Assembly: GCA_002790195.1 (NCBI GenBank)
Contig: PFUR01000058.1
Span: forward strand, 31,284 to 95,283
Origin: Flavobacteriales bacterium CG_4_9_14_3_um_filter_40_17
GTDB taxonomy: Bacteria; Bacteroidota; Bacteroidia; Flavobacteriales; Flavobacteriaceae
Length of the DNA stretch: 64,000 bases
Direction: 5' to 3'
Shown here: piece after piece, positions 18,037-28,400 of the stretch
How positions within the stretch are numbered: the first letter of the stretch is position 1
Layout of the letters: each line of letters starts with the position of its first letter
The notes under the pieces: generated by a model
Told to the model about the DNA's origin: nothing
The model's input: only the letters and a program-made list of their open reading frames with translations
Databases searched by the model: none
Made by a program: the position numbers and the translations under genes

Positions 18037-18999
18037 ATGAAAAAAATTGCACTTTGTTTTTTAATTTTTGCTTGTTTAATTTCCTGCAAAAATGAAGATT
18101 CAAACCGGAAAGCCATCGATGCTATCCCCATCGAGCTTCAAATCCATCGATTTGACAGGGAGTTTGCCACTGCAAAGCCTTCTGATATACCTTTCCTCAA
18201 AACAAAATATCCGTATTTGTTTCCCAAACAATATCCGGACAGCGTTTGGACAAACAAAATAAAAGACACTCTTTTTCAATCTTTATACAAAAATGTGGAC
18301 AGTGTTTTTGGGGATTTTGAAATGCAAAAAAAAGAATTGGCCGACTTATACAAACATCGAAAGTTTTATTTTTCTGAAGTAAAAACCCCACAAATTGTCA
18401 CCGTGATTTCTGAGGTCGATTATACAAACAAAGTCATCCTTACTGACAGCCTTTTGCTCCTATCACTCGACACTTATTTGGGCTCAAAACATCCGTTTTA
18501 CGAAGGGATTCCAAGGTATTTAAGTTACAACCTGAAGAAAGAAAACCTCTCGGTAGATGTGGCTGCTGAAAACGCACAACGGCTTATCAAACAAAAACCC
18601 GATCGTACTTTTCTGTCGCAAATGATTTATTGGGGAAAAGTTTATTATTTAGTTGATTTGTTTTTGCCTGACAAACCGGATGCAACAAAATTGGGTTATC
18701 GCAAAGAAGAATTGGAGTGGGCAAAGGAAAATGAAACTTACATTTGGCTGTATTTTATCGATAGGGAAATGTTGTACAGCACAGACAGCACAATAACTGA
18801 ACGCTTTATAAATCCTGCGCCATTTTCTAAGTTTTATTTGGAAATAGATCAAGATTCGCCCGGGCGGATTGGGCAATACCTCGGTTGGCGGATTGTCGAT
18901 TCGTTTATGAAAAATAATCCGGTATCTTTGCAGGAATTATTAGACCTCGACGCACAAACCTTGTTTGAAAAATCGAAATTCAAGCCCTTAAAACCATGA
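18037..18999 (+). CDS. gldB: gliding motility lipoprotein GldB
   Basis: A 320-residue lipoprotein with lipidated Cys17 (CLISC lipobox) and a DUF-like domain rich in aromatic residues. Its features (IHRFDREFA start, TDSLLLLSLDTYLG, IPRYLSYNLKKENL, PGRIGQYLGWRIV end) match GldB, needed for gliding and for type IX secretion-linked motility in Flavobacterium johnsoniae. The stop overlaps the gldC start (ATGA), so the two are translationally coupled. The gene is divergent from nadE. Confidence 0.92.
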   Translation: MKKIALCFLIFACLISCKNEDSNRKAIDAIPIELQIHRFDREFATAKPSDIPFLKTKYPYLFPKQYPDSVWTNKIKDTLFQSLYKNVDSVFGDFEMQKKELADLYKHRKFYFSEVKTPQIVTVISEVDYTNKVILTDSLLLLSLDTYLGSKHPFYEGIPRYLSYNLKKENLSVDVAAENAQRLIKQKPDRTFLSQMIYWGKVYYLVDLFLPDKPDATKLGYRKEELEWAKENETYIWLYFIDREMLYSTDSTITERFINPAPFSKFYLEIDQDSPGRIGQYLGWRIVDSFMKNNPVSLQELLDLDAQTLFEKSKFKPLKP

Positions 19000-19331
19000 A
19001 CAACACATCCGACATCACCTTATCGATTATTTTGGACGAAAACAAAGTTCCTGACGACATCCGTTGGTCTGCCACAGATGGCGGCATTTATGACCAATCG
19101 GCCAAAGCTTTTATCCTGTCTGTTTGGGAACCTAAAGAAAAACAAACCATGCGCATCGATCTTTGGACCAAAGATATGCCCGTCACGGACATGAATATTT
19201 TTATTCACCAAACCCTGTTATCGTTAGCAGACACCATACACCGAGCTACTGACAACCACGAAATGTCTGAAAGCCTGAAAGATTTTTCTGAATATTTTGC
19301 CGAAAAAGTGGAGATTAAAAAGAAATCGTAG
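18996..19331 (+). CDS. gldC: gliding motility protein GldC
   Basis: A 111-residue soluble protein (SDITLSIILDENKVPDDIRW start; YDQSAKAFILSVWEP and LSLADTIHRAT blocks) that matches GldC. In F. johnsoniae GldC improves gliding and works with GldB. The protein has no signal peptide, so it acts in the cytoplasm or at the inner face of the membrane. It starts within the gldB stop (4-base overlap). Confidence 0.93.
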   Translation: MNNTSDITLSIILDENKVPDDIRWSATDGGIYDQSAKAFILSVWEPKEKQTMRIDLWTKDMPVTDMNIFIHQTLLSLADTIHRATDNHEMSESLKDFSEYFAEKVEIKKKS

Positions 19332-19358
19332 TGTTTTGGGTAATTGCATTGTCAAAGT

Positions 19359-20495
19359 TTATTCCCATGCATCCAAATACCGTTGTGCGATAATCAAATA
19401 GTGGTGTTCTTTTTCGATAAAAGCACGTGCCCGCTTTCCCATCGAGATTATTTCCTCTGGGTTTTCAATCAAGAATGAAAGTTCTTTTACCAATGAACCC
19501 ACATCCGGAACCGCGTTAACCGCTACTCGCTCCGAGAGCCTATAGTGTTCCATAAACTCCGTTTCTGCACCGGTGAAAACCACTTTCCCCTTTGCCATGG
19601 CTTCAAGCGCGTTATAACCTTGATCGTAAGCGTACACTTGATCTAAAACCAGGTGCGCCAAGTTGTATGCATGAATGTAACAGGCATAAGGCAGGCTTTC
19701 GGCAACAATAATTTCGATTTGATTGATATATTTTTTCAGAATGATATCGAGTGCTTCTTCAAAATATGAGTTGCCTTTTTTGAGATAGTTTATTCGATTG
19801 ATTCCGTGAAAAATAACGATTTTACCTTCCATTTTTAAGGTCTCATGCTTTATAACATCCACGTTGACGGGATTCGGAATTAAAAAAGTTTCATAGGCCG
19901 TTTGTTTCATTGGAAGCAAATAATCTAAATCAGAAACTATCATCTTATTGACGCTTTTCTGAACAAAAGTGAACAAGTCGCGATAAGGTTTGGTTACATA
20001 TTTGAGGCTGTATTTGAATTTATTTTTTATTTCAGGATTTTCCAAAACAGGTGTCAATGCAGAACGTTTCAGTTTGTTTTGCAGTTGTATTTCCACCACG
20101 GGCGTTTCGTCTCCACAGATGAGCAAGAAGATTTTTTTATTTTGCTTAAATAGTCTTTTATAAAGCTTGATTTGCCAACCGGGGAATGTTTCAATGGCGT
20201 TTGAATTGACGAGTTGCACACAGTCAAAATCTTTGAGTTTGGGCAACAACAACCAAAAACGAATCGCAGTTTCGAGCATGGACAAATCGATTCCCGTCAA
20301 TCTGAAAACCACTTTTTTCAAAACCACAAAAAAAATATTTTGGGAAAACAACACCGGCGCATACGAAAAGTCGGATGGATAATTCTTAAAGTTGTCACCC
20401 GCCGAAACAAGCACCACTTCCTGTCCCAATCGAAGCAATCCCTCTTTGAGTGAGTTGTGCAACCTGCTGTATTCGCCGACCAAGAGTATCCGCAT
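19359..20495 (-). CDS. glycosyltransferase, GT-B fold (family 4-like)
   Basis: A 378-residue protein beginning MRILLVGEYSRLHNSLKEGL, the Rossmann-type entry of GT-B transferases. The C-terminal domain has IVIFHGINRINYLKKGNSYF, then the DQVYAYDQGYNALEAMAKGKVVF sugar-nucleotide motif with the E..E-like acidic residues. It probably acts in synthesis of a surface polysaccharide. The longer frame to 20534 is rejected: the family starts at MRILL and a TAnnTTTG box lies in the extension. It is divergent from the neighbouring GT gene. Confidence 0.85.
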   Translation of the reverse strand: MRILLVGEYSRLHNSLKEGLLRLGQEVVLVSAGDNFKNYPSDFSYAPVLFSQNIFFVVLKKVVFRLTGIDLSMLETAIRFWLLLPKLKDFDCVQLVNSNAIETFPGWQIKLYKRLFKQNKKIFLLICGDETPVVEIQLQNKLKRSALTPVLENPEIKNKFKYSLKYVTKPYRDLFTFVQKSVNKMIVSDLDYLLPMKQTAYETFLIPNPVNVDVIKHETLKMEGKIVIFHGINRINYLKKGNSYFEEALDIILKKYINQIEIIVAESLPYACYIHAYNLAHLVLDQVYAYDQGYNALEAMAKGKVVFTGAETEFMEHYRLSERVAVNAVPDVGSLVKELSFLIENPEEIISMGKRARAFIEKEHHYLIIAQRYLDAWE

Positions 20496-20509
20496 TACGC
20501 CTTGTTTAG

Positions 20510-20517
20510 TATCTTTG
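20510..20517 (+). promoter_or_regulatory. -7 element of the rightward glycosyltransferase-ketoisomerase pair
   Basis: TATCTTTG on the plus strand, 19 bases before the probable TTG start at 20536. It sits only 2 bases from the opposing -7 box at 20520-20527, so the two promoters overlap and may compete. Confidence 0.5.
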
Positions 20518-20519
20518 AC

Positions 20520-20553
20520 CAAATATACAGACAAATTGGCTGACCGTTATCAA
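20520..20553 (-). promoter_or_regulatory. promoter of the leftward GT-B glycosyltransferase
   Basis: The minus strand has TTG (20551-20553), a 23-base spacer, then TATATTTG (20520-20527), 25 bases upstream of the start at 20495. The spacing equals that of the polyprenyl synthase promoter. Confidence 0.55.
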
Positions 20554-21381
20554 ACATCCGATTTAGAAATTTTGGTTTCCACCCAAAACCAAACCGATTT
20601 TTCGTTTTTGGAACGGATGTTTCCGTTTGCGCCCTATCAACAATTTAATATTTTGATAATCAACCAAACATCCGTAAAGCAGGATTTAATTTCGGGCTTC
20701 TCAACTATCCGCGTCATCAATTCGGCAGAAAAAGGCTTGTCGAAAAGCAGGAACTTGGCCCTGAAAAACGCCGTCAAAAAAATTGTCCTGATTGCTGATG
20801 ATGATGTGGTTTACAAAGCAGGTTTTGATGCGAAAATTGTGGAGACGTTCAATAAAAACCCTGATGCTTCCGTGCTGAATTTCCGAACAGAAACTACCGA
20901 AGGCAAATTGTTTTGGGACTATCCAAAGACACAAAATAAACTAAACATCAAACAATTAACAAAAGTGCTATCCATCGAAGTTGCTTTCAAAACAGCCGAT
21001 ATCAGAAAATCTCAATTGTGCTACAACGAACATTTTGGCTTGGGTGCGCAATTTGAAGATTCAGAGACATTTTTCTTTTTGCGCGCGGCTTTTCACAAGA
21101 AATTGAGTGTACTTTTCCATCCGGAAACCATCGTGATCCACGCATCGGTTACTTCAAGCGATGAACTAGAATCTGACCGCAAAATTTATGCAAAAATGGC
21201 TGGCCATCAAAAGCGGTTTGGTATTTTTTCCTATGTTTTATTAGTTAAATATATTTTCTTTTTGAGTCGGAAGAAATTTATCTCATTGAAAGAAATAAAA
21301 CCTAAATTTATCATCGGATTGAATGGAATCAGAGACTATCAAACCATTTCAAATGAATTTTCAGACCAAAAATATGACTGA
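20536..21381 (+). CDS. glycosyltransferase family 2-like protein with probable TTG start
   Basis: A roughly 281-residue GT-A transferase. The N-terminal LEILVSTQNQTDFSFLERMF strand, the NSAEKGLSKSRNLALKNA helix and the ADDDVVY metal-binding motif are those of family 2-type enzymes. No ATG precedes the first core strand; the frame is open far upstream but into the divergent gene. TTG at 20536, just after a TAnnTTTG box, is the best start; the exact codon is uncertain. The stop overlaps the next gene as ATGACTGA. Confidence 0.72.
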   Translation: MADRYQTSDLEILVSTQNQTDFSFLERMFPFAPYQQFNILIINQTSVKQDLISGFSTIRVINSAEKGLSKSRNLALKNAVKKIVLIADDDVVYKAGFDAKIVETFNKNPDASVLNFRTETTEGKLFWDYPKTQNKLNIKQLTKVLSIEVAFKTADIRKSQLCYNEHFGLGAQFEDSETFFFLRAAFHKKLSVLFHPETIVIHASVTSSDELESDRKIYAKMAGHQKRFGIFSYVLLVKYIFFLSRKKFISLKEIKPKFIIGLNGIRDYQTISNEFSDQKYD

Positions 21382-21796
21382 AACTTATCTCAACGGACTT
21401 GTTAAAAGCATCGAACTTCCCAAAATACATGACCCGCGAGGAAATATTTCTGTCGTGGAAAAAAACATCATCCCCTTTGACTGCAAAAGGGTCTATTACC
21501 TCTACGATGTGCCAAGCGGAGCTACCCGAGGTGGCCATGCACATCAAGAACAACTCGAAATTTTAATTGCCGTATCCGGGAGTTTTGATGTGGTCTTGAA
21601 CGATGGACAAGAACAAGTGAAAATTCATCTGAACCGTCCCAATTTCGGTTTGTTGATCCGACAAGGGGTTTGGCGCGAATTGGAAAACTTTTCTTCCGGC
21701 TCGGTTTGCTTAGTTTTGGCTTCCGAAATTTTTGAGGAAGCTGATTACATACGTGATTTCGAATCGTTTAAATCATTTAAAAACCGAGTTTCCTAA
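21374..21796 (+). CDS. FdtA/QdtA-like sugar 3,4-ketoisomerase (WxcM-like cupin)
   Basis: A 140-residue cupin. Markers are IELPKIHDPRGNISVVE, FDCKRVYYLYDVPSGATRGGHAHQ with the catalytic His pair, and FGLLIRQGVWRELENFS. Members convert dTDP-4-keto-6-deoxyglucose to its 3-keto isomer for dTDP-Fuc3NAc or Qui3NAc synthesis, or act as acyl/aminotransferase partners. ATG at 21374 overlaps the upstream GT stop by 8 bases, indicating coupling. Its 3' end overlaps the opposing GT gene by 24 bases. Confidence 0.85.
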   Translation: MTETYLNGLVKSIELPKIHDPRGNISVVEKNIIPFDCKRVYYLYDVPSGATRGGHAHQEQLEILIAVSGSFDVVLNDGQEQVKIHLNRPNFGLLIRQGVWRELENFSSGSVCLVLASEIFEEADYIRDFESFKSFKNRVS

Positions 21797-22699
21797 ACCA
21801 AACTGAGCTGCTGCATTTTTCAATAGAACAAACAGGCTTAACACCGTAACCGGCAATTTTAAAATGATTTTTCTTTTTAAACTCAAATTTTCAACATCAA
21901 TTTTTTCTATGGTCTTCGCGAAGGCTTCATTGTCTCCGATAAGCCTCTGTTTAACTGCCATCGAAAAGCGGTTGTAATCCAAGAATTTATTCAGCAAACG
22001 ATTTGACTTTTCATCTGCTTCAAACTTTTTAAAATCGGTCAGCAAATGATAGTTTTTGGACTGATGAGACAAACTTTGAGAGTCGAGAACATAAGTTGCC
22101 AATGGCATATTCAAAAAAACAACTTTATTTTCTAAGCCGATGCGTATCCACATATCGGTATCCTCTGCGTTTTTTATTGTCTCATCAAAAACACCCACTT
22201 TTTTAAACACTTTTTGATGAAAAACTGCCGATGAGCTACTCAAGACAGTATGTTTCATACTGGCTTTGAAATAGTTAACCACAGTTAATTTATCCTTGTT
22301 ATCAATCGAATACCGGGCTGTAAAAACACGTCGCGGAGTTTTTAATTTAATCGCCGATGCAAAAACATTTTGATCTGGAAAAGATTCAATAAGCTGTTTC
22401 ATCTGATTCAGAAAATCTGCATCCCAAAAATCGTCAGCATCGATAAAGGCGATATAGCATGTTTTGGATTGATTAATTCCAAAATTCCTTGCTGCTGAAA
22501 CGCCCTCATTTTTTTTTAAAAAATAACGTATTCTTTGGTCTGAAAAAGATTGGACAATCGCTTCGCTCCGGTCTGTAGAACCATCGTTGATAATCAGCAA
22601 CTCAAAATCACCAAAAGACTGGTTCAGGACACTTTCTATTGTTCTTTTGATAAACTTTTCTTTGTTGTACAGCGGAATGATGACTGAAAAAAAAGGCAT
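21773..22699 (-). CDS. glycosyltransferase family 2
   Basis: A 308-residue GT-A transferase beginning FFSVIIPLYNKEKFI. It has INDGSTDRSE (about 37-46) and the metal motif IAFIDADDFWD (about 88-98). A C-terminal amphipathic/hydrophobic segment near LKLPVTVLSLFVLL may touch the membrane. It is likely to add a sugar to a lipid-linked surface glycan. It is 5 bases downstream of the next GT gene in the same leftward operon, and its end overlaps the ketoisomerase gene tail to tail. Confidence 0.9.
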   Translation of the reverse strand: MPFFSVIIPLYNKEKFIKRTIESVLNQSFGDFELLIINDGSTDRSEAIVQSFSDQRIRYFLKKNEGVSAARNFGINQSKTCYIAFIDADDFWDADFLNQMKQLIESFPDQNVFASAIKLKTPRRVFTARYSIDNKDKLTVVNYFKASMKHTVLSSSSAVFHQKVFKKVGVFDETIKNAEDTDMWIRIGLENKVVFLNMPLATYVLDSQSLSHQSKNYHLLTDFKKFEADEKSNRLLNKFLDYNRFSMAVKQRLIGDNEAFAKTIEKIDVENLSLKRKIILKLPVTVLSLFVLLKNAAAQFGLGNSVFK

Positions 22700-22704
22700 A
22701 GGTT

Positions 22705-23592
22705 TTAATAATATATATTACAAAAATATCCCAACCGGTATAAATCAAACAGTAGCAAGGATGGGTTTTTTCCCAATAGATTCTTTTCCAATTGTTTTCG
22801 ATTGATACAAAACACAAAGTCAACCCACTTGATCATTCTTAACTTTTTAACTGTCAGAAAAGTGTGGTATAATTTATTTTGAGATTTAAAATCCGGGTTG
22901 TTTTGGTAAAACAGTAAAAGCGATTCAATGGCTTCCCTGCTTTTCTTGAGAAAAACTTTGTTGTTTTCTAAGCCTAAATGAATCGCCGGATTGTCAATGT
23001 GCAAAATTGGGGTTTTATGTTTTAAAAATTCAGAAGCTATCAAATTATCCGAGCCGTAAGACGGTGTTTTTAGTTGTGACAACAAATCAATGTAAACCGC
23101 TTTCCGGATAAGATAATTGGCCGAAATAAAAACCCGGTACGGAAACCGGTTTCGTTCACGCGCCGAGACAGATTCGCGCTTTCTGCCAAATTCCCAACGC
23201 AGCGAAAATTGACTCTCCGGTTTAGCTTGCGGATATGAAAATCCACCCATTACCACATCAAAAAATTGACTGAAATAAATCAGGTAACGGTTTAAAAAAT
23301 GTTCACCAGCCGGAAGCACATCTGCATCTAAAAACAGTAGCCACGGGTATTGAGCCGAGGCGGCCAAACGATTTCGGGTAGCGAGCCGGCCACTGTTTTC
23401 GGAGTTTTCCAAATAAACAACCTTTTCCAAATTTGCCACATTCCGATTCAAACTTAAAAGTTTTTCATCCGTTGAGCCATCATCGCAAACGATGATTTCG
23501 AAATCTACAGCAAGCAATTTTGCCTGTTTGTGCAATAGCTGGACAAGGGGTAAAACATCGACATTATAGACCGGGATCAAGACGGAAAACAT
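22705..23592 (-). CDS. glycosyltransferase family 2
   Basis: A 295-residue GT-A transferase from the ATG at 23592 (MFSVLIPVYN). It has VCDDGSTDEKLL, the LFLDADVLP metal site and the YGSDNLIASEFLKHK loop. The longer frame to 23643 is rejected because a perfect promoter lies inside that extension. It is the first gene of a two-GT operon with 21773-22699. The donor and acceptor sugars cannot be predicted. Confidence 0.9.
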   Translation of the reverse strand: MFSVLIPVYNVDVLPLVQLLHKQAKLLAVDFEIIVCDDGSTDEKLLSLNRNVANLEKVVYLENSENSGRLATRNRLAASAQYPWLLFLDADVLPAGEHFLNRYLIYFSQFFDVVMGGFSYPQAKPESQFSLRWEFGRKRESVSARERNRFPYRVFISANYLIRKAVYIDLLSQLKTPSYGSDNLIASEFLKHKTPILHIDNPAIHLGLENNKVFLKKSREAIESLLLFYQNNPDFKSQNKLYHTFLTVKKLRMIKWVDFVFCINRKQLEKNLLGKNPSLLLFDLYRLGYFCNIYY

Positions 23593-23613
23593 AGGTTGCG
23601 GATTGTGATACCT

Positions 23614-23643
23614 CAAAAGTAAGAAAGTCGATGCAGAGAACAA
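23614..23643 (-). promoter_or_regulatory. consensus flavobacterial promoter of the two-GT operon
   Basis: The minus strand reads TTG (23641-23643), exactly 19 bases, then TACTTTTG (23614-23621): a perfect match to TTG-N19-TAnnTTTG. The start codon at 23592 is 21 bases downstream of the -7 box. Confidence 0.8.
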
Positions 23644-23680
23644 CTACGCTTTACAAAATCTAATAAAACTGAGCCTTGGC

Positions 23681-25408
23681 TTAAAAATCAAATTTATAGG
23701 CCGCACCGGCCATCACCTGAATTCCCTGCACTTCAAAATTGGTGAATCGTTCGTAATCTTGCCCGGTTAAGTTATTGATCTTCCCGAAAAAAGAAAGTTG
23801 CGAGCTGTATTGATAATTGCCTCGAAGATTGATATCTAAGTAGCTGTCTAAGGTGATTTTTTGAGTCGGAAAGTTTACGTCTTTGGATTGAAACAAATCA
23901 AATCGTTCACCCACGTAAAATATTTCCGCGCCAAATTTCCATTTGGTGTCAAACTGATAATCTCCTTTGAAAGTGATTTTTACATCGGGTAAATTCCATG
24001 CTTCTTGTTCTCTATCGGTCGAATAATCGAGAAATTCAGCTTGCAAAAGCAAATTAAACGGTTTCCAATCGGCTTGCAAAGCTCCCGAGAAAGTAAAAGT
24101 TTCAATATTATCATAAACCACCTCAAACGAATTGCCGTATTGGTAGCCTTCGGTTGGGTCGATAGAGTTCAGTTGATTGAGCCTATACAAAGCTTTGTCG
24201 TGGTCTTTTCGGTAAGCTGCTTTGACGTTATACGAAATTTGCGAGGTAACTTTTCCTTTCAATCCCGCGTATAAATCATACCGATTGTCGGTCGGTTTGA
24301 TAATCAGGGTTGGAGAAACGAAGAAATTGTTTTGCACGAATTGATAATAACTGTTTTGATGCAATCCGCCTTCCAAACCGCCATAAAGCCAGATAATATC
24401 ACCGGCAGGGCGGTAAGATGCCCTGATTTTCGGGTAAATGTAAAAACTGTTGTCGTTGTTGTCGGTATCGGTACTATAGAAAAGGGACAGACCCAATTCG
24501 GCTGAAACATTGCCAAAATCGTATTGATAAGTTGGTGTGTACCCAATGTTAACGATGTTGTAAGAAAGCTCGGTGGTATTGTCGAAATTGCGGTCGAAAC
24601 TTCCGTTCAAATAATCCAAAACCACCCGGTGATGCAAAAGATAATCGGACACATGCAGGTTAAAATCAATGGAGCCTTTCAGGTTGTGTTCCGAACTGCT
24701 AAAATCGTCAAAAAAACCTTGGTAAGCGGCATTGATTTTTTCAATAGGAGATTCGCTGTAAAGTAATTCACCTCCGGCAGCGATGCCAAAATAGGTATGC
24801 GATTCGTCAATCGTGTCGATGGCTTCGGAAGGCAAAGTCAGATTTGGCAATCCATACCAATTGTAGTTTTGGTGTTGCACTTTGAAATAAGCCGATTGCA
24901 TACGGTCGCGTTCTTCATTGATAAAATCGGCTCCAATTTGGGTATCATAAAATTTATCATCCAATTTGATACCGCTGATGCCTCCCTGCGAAGAAAGATG
25001 GTTTAGGTAATAAGACAAACTCTGTTGCCTGCTCAAATCCCAATTTCCGTAGAAATTGCCATCCACATTGCCAAAACTCCCGATGCCCAACGAGGCAAAA
25101 TGGCTGTAAAGTTTCTCGCGTTTGGGCCTGGGCGGAGCGGTCGGTTTGGCTTTGGCAGGAACAAAAGTAGAAGCCACAGGAAAGTTTAGGAATTGGTATA
25201 AAATCTTTCTTTTTTCGATTTTCATCGAGTCAGAAACAGGCAACTCGCGAAGTTTGGTGACTTCCTGAAGCGTGGGTACATAGGGTTTTTCTACCCGGAT
25301 GATTTCGGTTTCCATGTTCTTTTTCTCTTCCGGTTTGACTTGTGCAAAAGTCAACGTCGTGCAAAAAATGAATATAATCAGGCCGTAAAAAACGTGTCGG
25401 GTCATCAT
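23681..25408 (-). CDS. outer-membrane beta-barrel protein (TonB-receptor-like barrel)
   Basis: A 575-residue protein from the ATG pair at 25408, with a Sec signal peptide ending TLTFAQ. After a short Pro-rich periplasmic stretch come many alternating aromatic beta strands, ending in AAYKFDF with C-terminal Phe, typical of BAM-inserted barrels. It lacks an obvious plug domain, so it is not a full TonB receptor. The longer frame to 25522 would overlap the upstream TPR gene and bury the signal. It lies 10 bases after the TPR gene and is surely co-transcribed. Confidence 0.8.
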   Translation of the reverse strand: MMTRHVFYGLIIFIFCTTLTFAQVKPEEKKNMETEIIRVEKPYVPTLQEVTKLRELPVSDSMKIEKRKILYQFLNFPVASTFVPAKAKPTAPPRPKREKLYSHFASLGIGSFGNVDGNFYGNWDLSRQQSLSYYLNHLSSQGGISGIKLDDKFYDTQIGADFINEERDRMQSAYFKVQHQNYNWYGLPNLTLPSEAIDTIDESHTYFGIAAGGELLYSESPIEKINAAYQGFFDDFSSSEHNLKGSIDFNLHVSDYLLHHRVVLDYLNGSFDRNFDNTTELSYNIVNIGYTPTYQYDFGNVSAELGLSLFYSTDTDNNDNSFYIYPKIRASYRPAGDIIWLYGGLEGGLHQNSYYQFVQNNFFVSPTLIIKPTDNRYDLYAGLKGKVTSQISYNVKAAYRKDHDKALYRLNQLNSIDPTEGYQYGNSFEVVYDNIETFTFSGALQADWKPFNLLLQAEFLDYSTDREQEAWNLPDVKITFKGDYQFDTKWKFGAEIFYVGERFDLFQSKDVNFPTQKITLDSYLDINLRGNYQYSSQLSFFGKINNLTGQDYERFTNFEVQGIQVMAGAAYKFDF

Positions 25409-25418
25409 GGATAGTCTG

Positions 25419-28400
25419 TTAGTTTTTTTCGTTTTCGATAGAGGAATTCCTTTCTTCTTCTTTTTTCTTGATGGAATCGAGCAAGGATTTTGCTTCATTG
25501 ACCGCAACAGGATAATCAGCAAAATTTTGAATCACATTTTCGAGTATGAAAGTTGCCTGAAAAGCATCGTTGAGTGCATCAAAATTTTTTGCCATCAAGA
25601 TCAATCCTTTCACACCGGTTTCTTTATATCCGGCATAGTCTTTCGCCAACTTTTGGATAAGTTTGTTGGATGCCTCATATTGCTTGTCTTTATTTTTATA
25701 GAAAGCGGCTACATACAAAGCTTCCGATGCCACCGAGCCCGATTTGGAATTTTCCAATTCTGTAAAATATTTTTTTGCCAAATCATCCTTTCCGGTTGCA
25801 AAAGCGTTTCTGGCCAGCAAAATTTTTGCATCGGTTTTGGCGTTTGCATCTGCTTTGCTGTTTTCTAATACTTTGTTTGCATAGTTTAGTGCTTCCTGCG
25901 TATTGCCTAAGGACATTGCCGCTTTCATGATGTTTGCTTGGGCAAAAATAATATTGTCAGAAGTTTGCGCCGAAGTCTCTAATTTTTTAAGGTTTTCGAG
26001 AGCCTTGCTCCAATCTGATTGTTCTAAATATCCCTTTGAGAGTTTGGCCAGCGCATCTTCTGTAAATTCATTTTGCCCTTTGTTGATTATGTTTTGAAAA
26101 AACGGGACAGATTTAAGAAACTCCTTTTTCTCGTAAAAATAATCAGCCAAACGCGCGTTGGCTCTCAGAGCGTGGATTCCATTCGGAAAACGGCTCAAAT
26201 AGGACGCATACGCATCCATCGCCTTTGGATAATTTTGATCTGCAAATCGTTTTTCAGCCGATTCGAACAGCGTGTTTTCGATTTCCATATCAGACAGATT
26301 GACAAAATTGAGTGTCTTGGCCCAATCGGTGTATTCGGCACCTCTTCCCAACTCAACATAAGCCAATCTGGCACCGGAAACCGCTTGTTGTGCTTCGGGC
26401 GTATTTGGAAAATCGGTTGCTATCTTTTTATAAACTGCGATTGCTTTTTCATTCTGTTGATTATTGAAATAAATCAAAGCTTTTTTGAGCATGGCTTTTG
26501 GGACATAACTGCTCATCCGGTAACCAGAAATCAACAAATCGTAAGTTTCGATGGCGGAATCAGTTTGTTTGGTATTCAAATATATATTGCCGAGTTCGTA
26601 CATCGCATCATCTCGCAAAACGGATTTGGGGTATGAATTGATGATTTTTAGCAAGGATTCTATTTTGCTGTCATTCCTATCGAGCAATCCGTAACTCAGT
26701 GCTTTGTGAAATTCAGCCACATCAGTATCCGGTATGTTAAGCGCGATGGCTTGGTTGTATTGCTCCAAAGCCAACCAATATTTGGTAAGCGCGTAGTAGC
26801 TGTCGCCCAAACGAAGGTGCGCATCGCCCTTTTTGTCAGCATCCAAACCGCTTTGCGACAGGTATTTCAAGAGATTTTCTGCGGCATTCTCATAGTTTTT
26901 TAATTGAAAATAAGCATACCCGATTTGGTAATAGATATTATTAAATTCGGGGGTTAGATTGGCCTGCGGAAGTACTGAAAATTTGAGATAACCGTCCAAA
27001 GCGGCATCCCATTTGCGGTTCAGGTAGTCAGATTCGGCTTTCCAAAAAACAGCTCTGGCCAGATAAACCGGGTCGCGCGACTCGCCGATGGATTGATTGA
27101 AAAGTTCGTAGGCTTGTGGCAACTTATTTTCATTAAATAATTCAACTCCGTGCAAAAAAGTAACTTTCTGATACACCACGCGGGTTTCTGCTTTGTTGTT
27201 TTTCTTTAAAAAATTGAGTGCATCCACATAATTCTTCGAAGTAACGTACGAATCCAAAAGCAACAATTCCATTTCTTTGGTTTCGGGATGTTTGGGATAT
27301 TGATTGATAAAATCTGCCAAAACCTGTTGTACATTTTGGTAAATATTTCCGATATCATAACTCAATTTAGCGTAATTTAAGGTAGACTCTTCACGGATTT
27401 TCGGATTAAAATTCATGTTGCTTGCCGACTGGAATGCGTTACGTGCTTCTTGCTTTTTATCGAGTTTCAGATAGGCTTGCGCCAAGTGATAATAGGCATT
27501 TTGTGCGACCGCGTTTTTGCCTTCTATGATTTTATTAAACTGATTGATGGCATTTTCATAATCGTTTTGCTTGAAATAGGCAAAACCCAATTGATACCAA
27601 TCGGTGTTGCTGAACTTGCGGTTTTTCCCCTTGTAGCCATTCAAATAGGGAATAGCTTGTCCATATTGTTTCAGATTGAAGTAGCTTTCTCCAATGATTT
27701 TAGAAAGCTCCGATTTCTCGACCGGAGTTGAACGTGGCAATTGACTGACTGCCAGATCAATCGCTTTTTGAAAATTGCCCAACTTAAAGTTCATATCCGC
27801 TTCAAAATAGTTGAGCTTTTGCTTGTAATTAGGGTCATTTTCAATTTTAGAAAATTGAGAAGAAGCCTCGGCATAATTTTCATTTTCGTATGCGATGTAA
27901 CCCACATAATACGAAGCTTGGTTGCCATACTCGGACGATTGCATAATCTTTTTGAAAGCACTCTCAGCTTGGCTGTATTTTTTTGCAGCAAAATTCGTGT
28001 ATCCTACTTTGAAGAAATAGATATCCCGATCATTGGGATTGACCATGCTTGGGTCTGTTTTGTTAAACCATTTGAGCGCATACGAAAAACGTGCGTTGTC
28101 GAAATAATAATTTGCCGCATCTAAATAGGCTTGGTCACGTTTGACACTCGAAGGATGTTTGGCTACAAATGCCTCAATTAATTCCCCTGCATTCTGCCTG
28201 TCAAGACGAACAGCACAATTGGCGATGTAATAATCACATTCGGCAGCGATTTCTTCTGGTGGATCTGTTCGTATTATACTTCTAAACAAAGATTGAGCAG
28301 CCGCATATTGTGAATGTCCATACAAAGCCTTGGCTCTTTCAAATCGAAACAATTCATCGGTGTAGGAAATAGATTGTTGAGCAGAAAGTGCCAAAAAAAA

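Noticed and set aside
23681..25408. Full TonB-dependent receptor
   Set aside because: No plug domain or TonB box is seen; only a barrel with a short periplasmic N-terminal stretch.
26073..28124. Several frames of 60-190 residues antisense to the TPR gene
   Set aside because: They come from the repetitive codon pattern of the TPR gene and match no known family.
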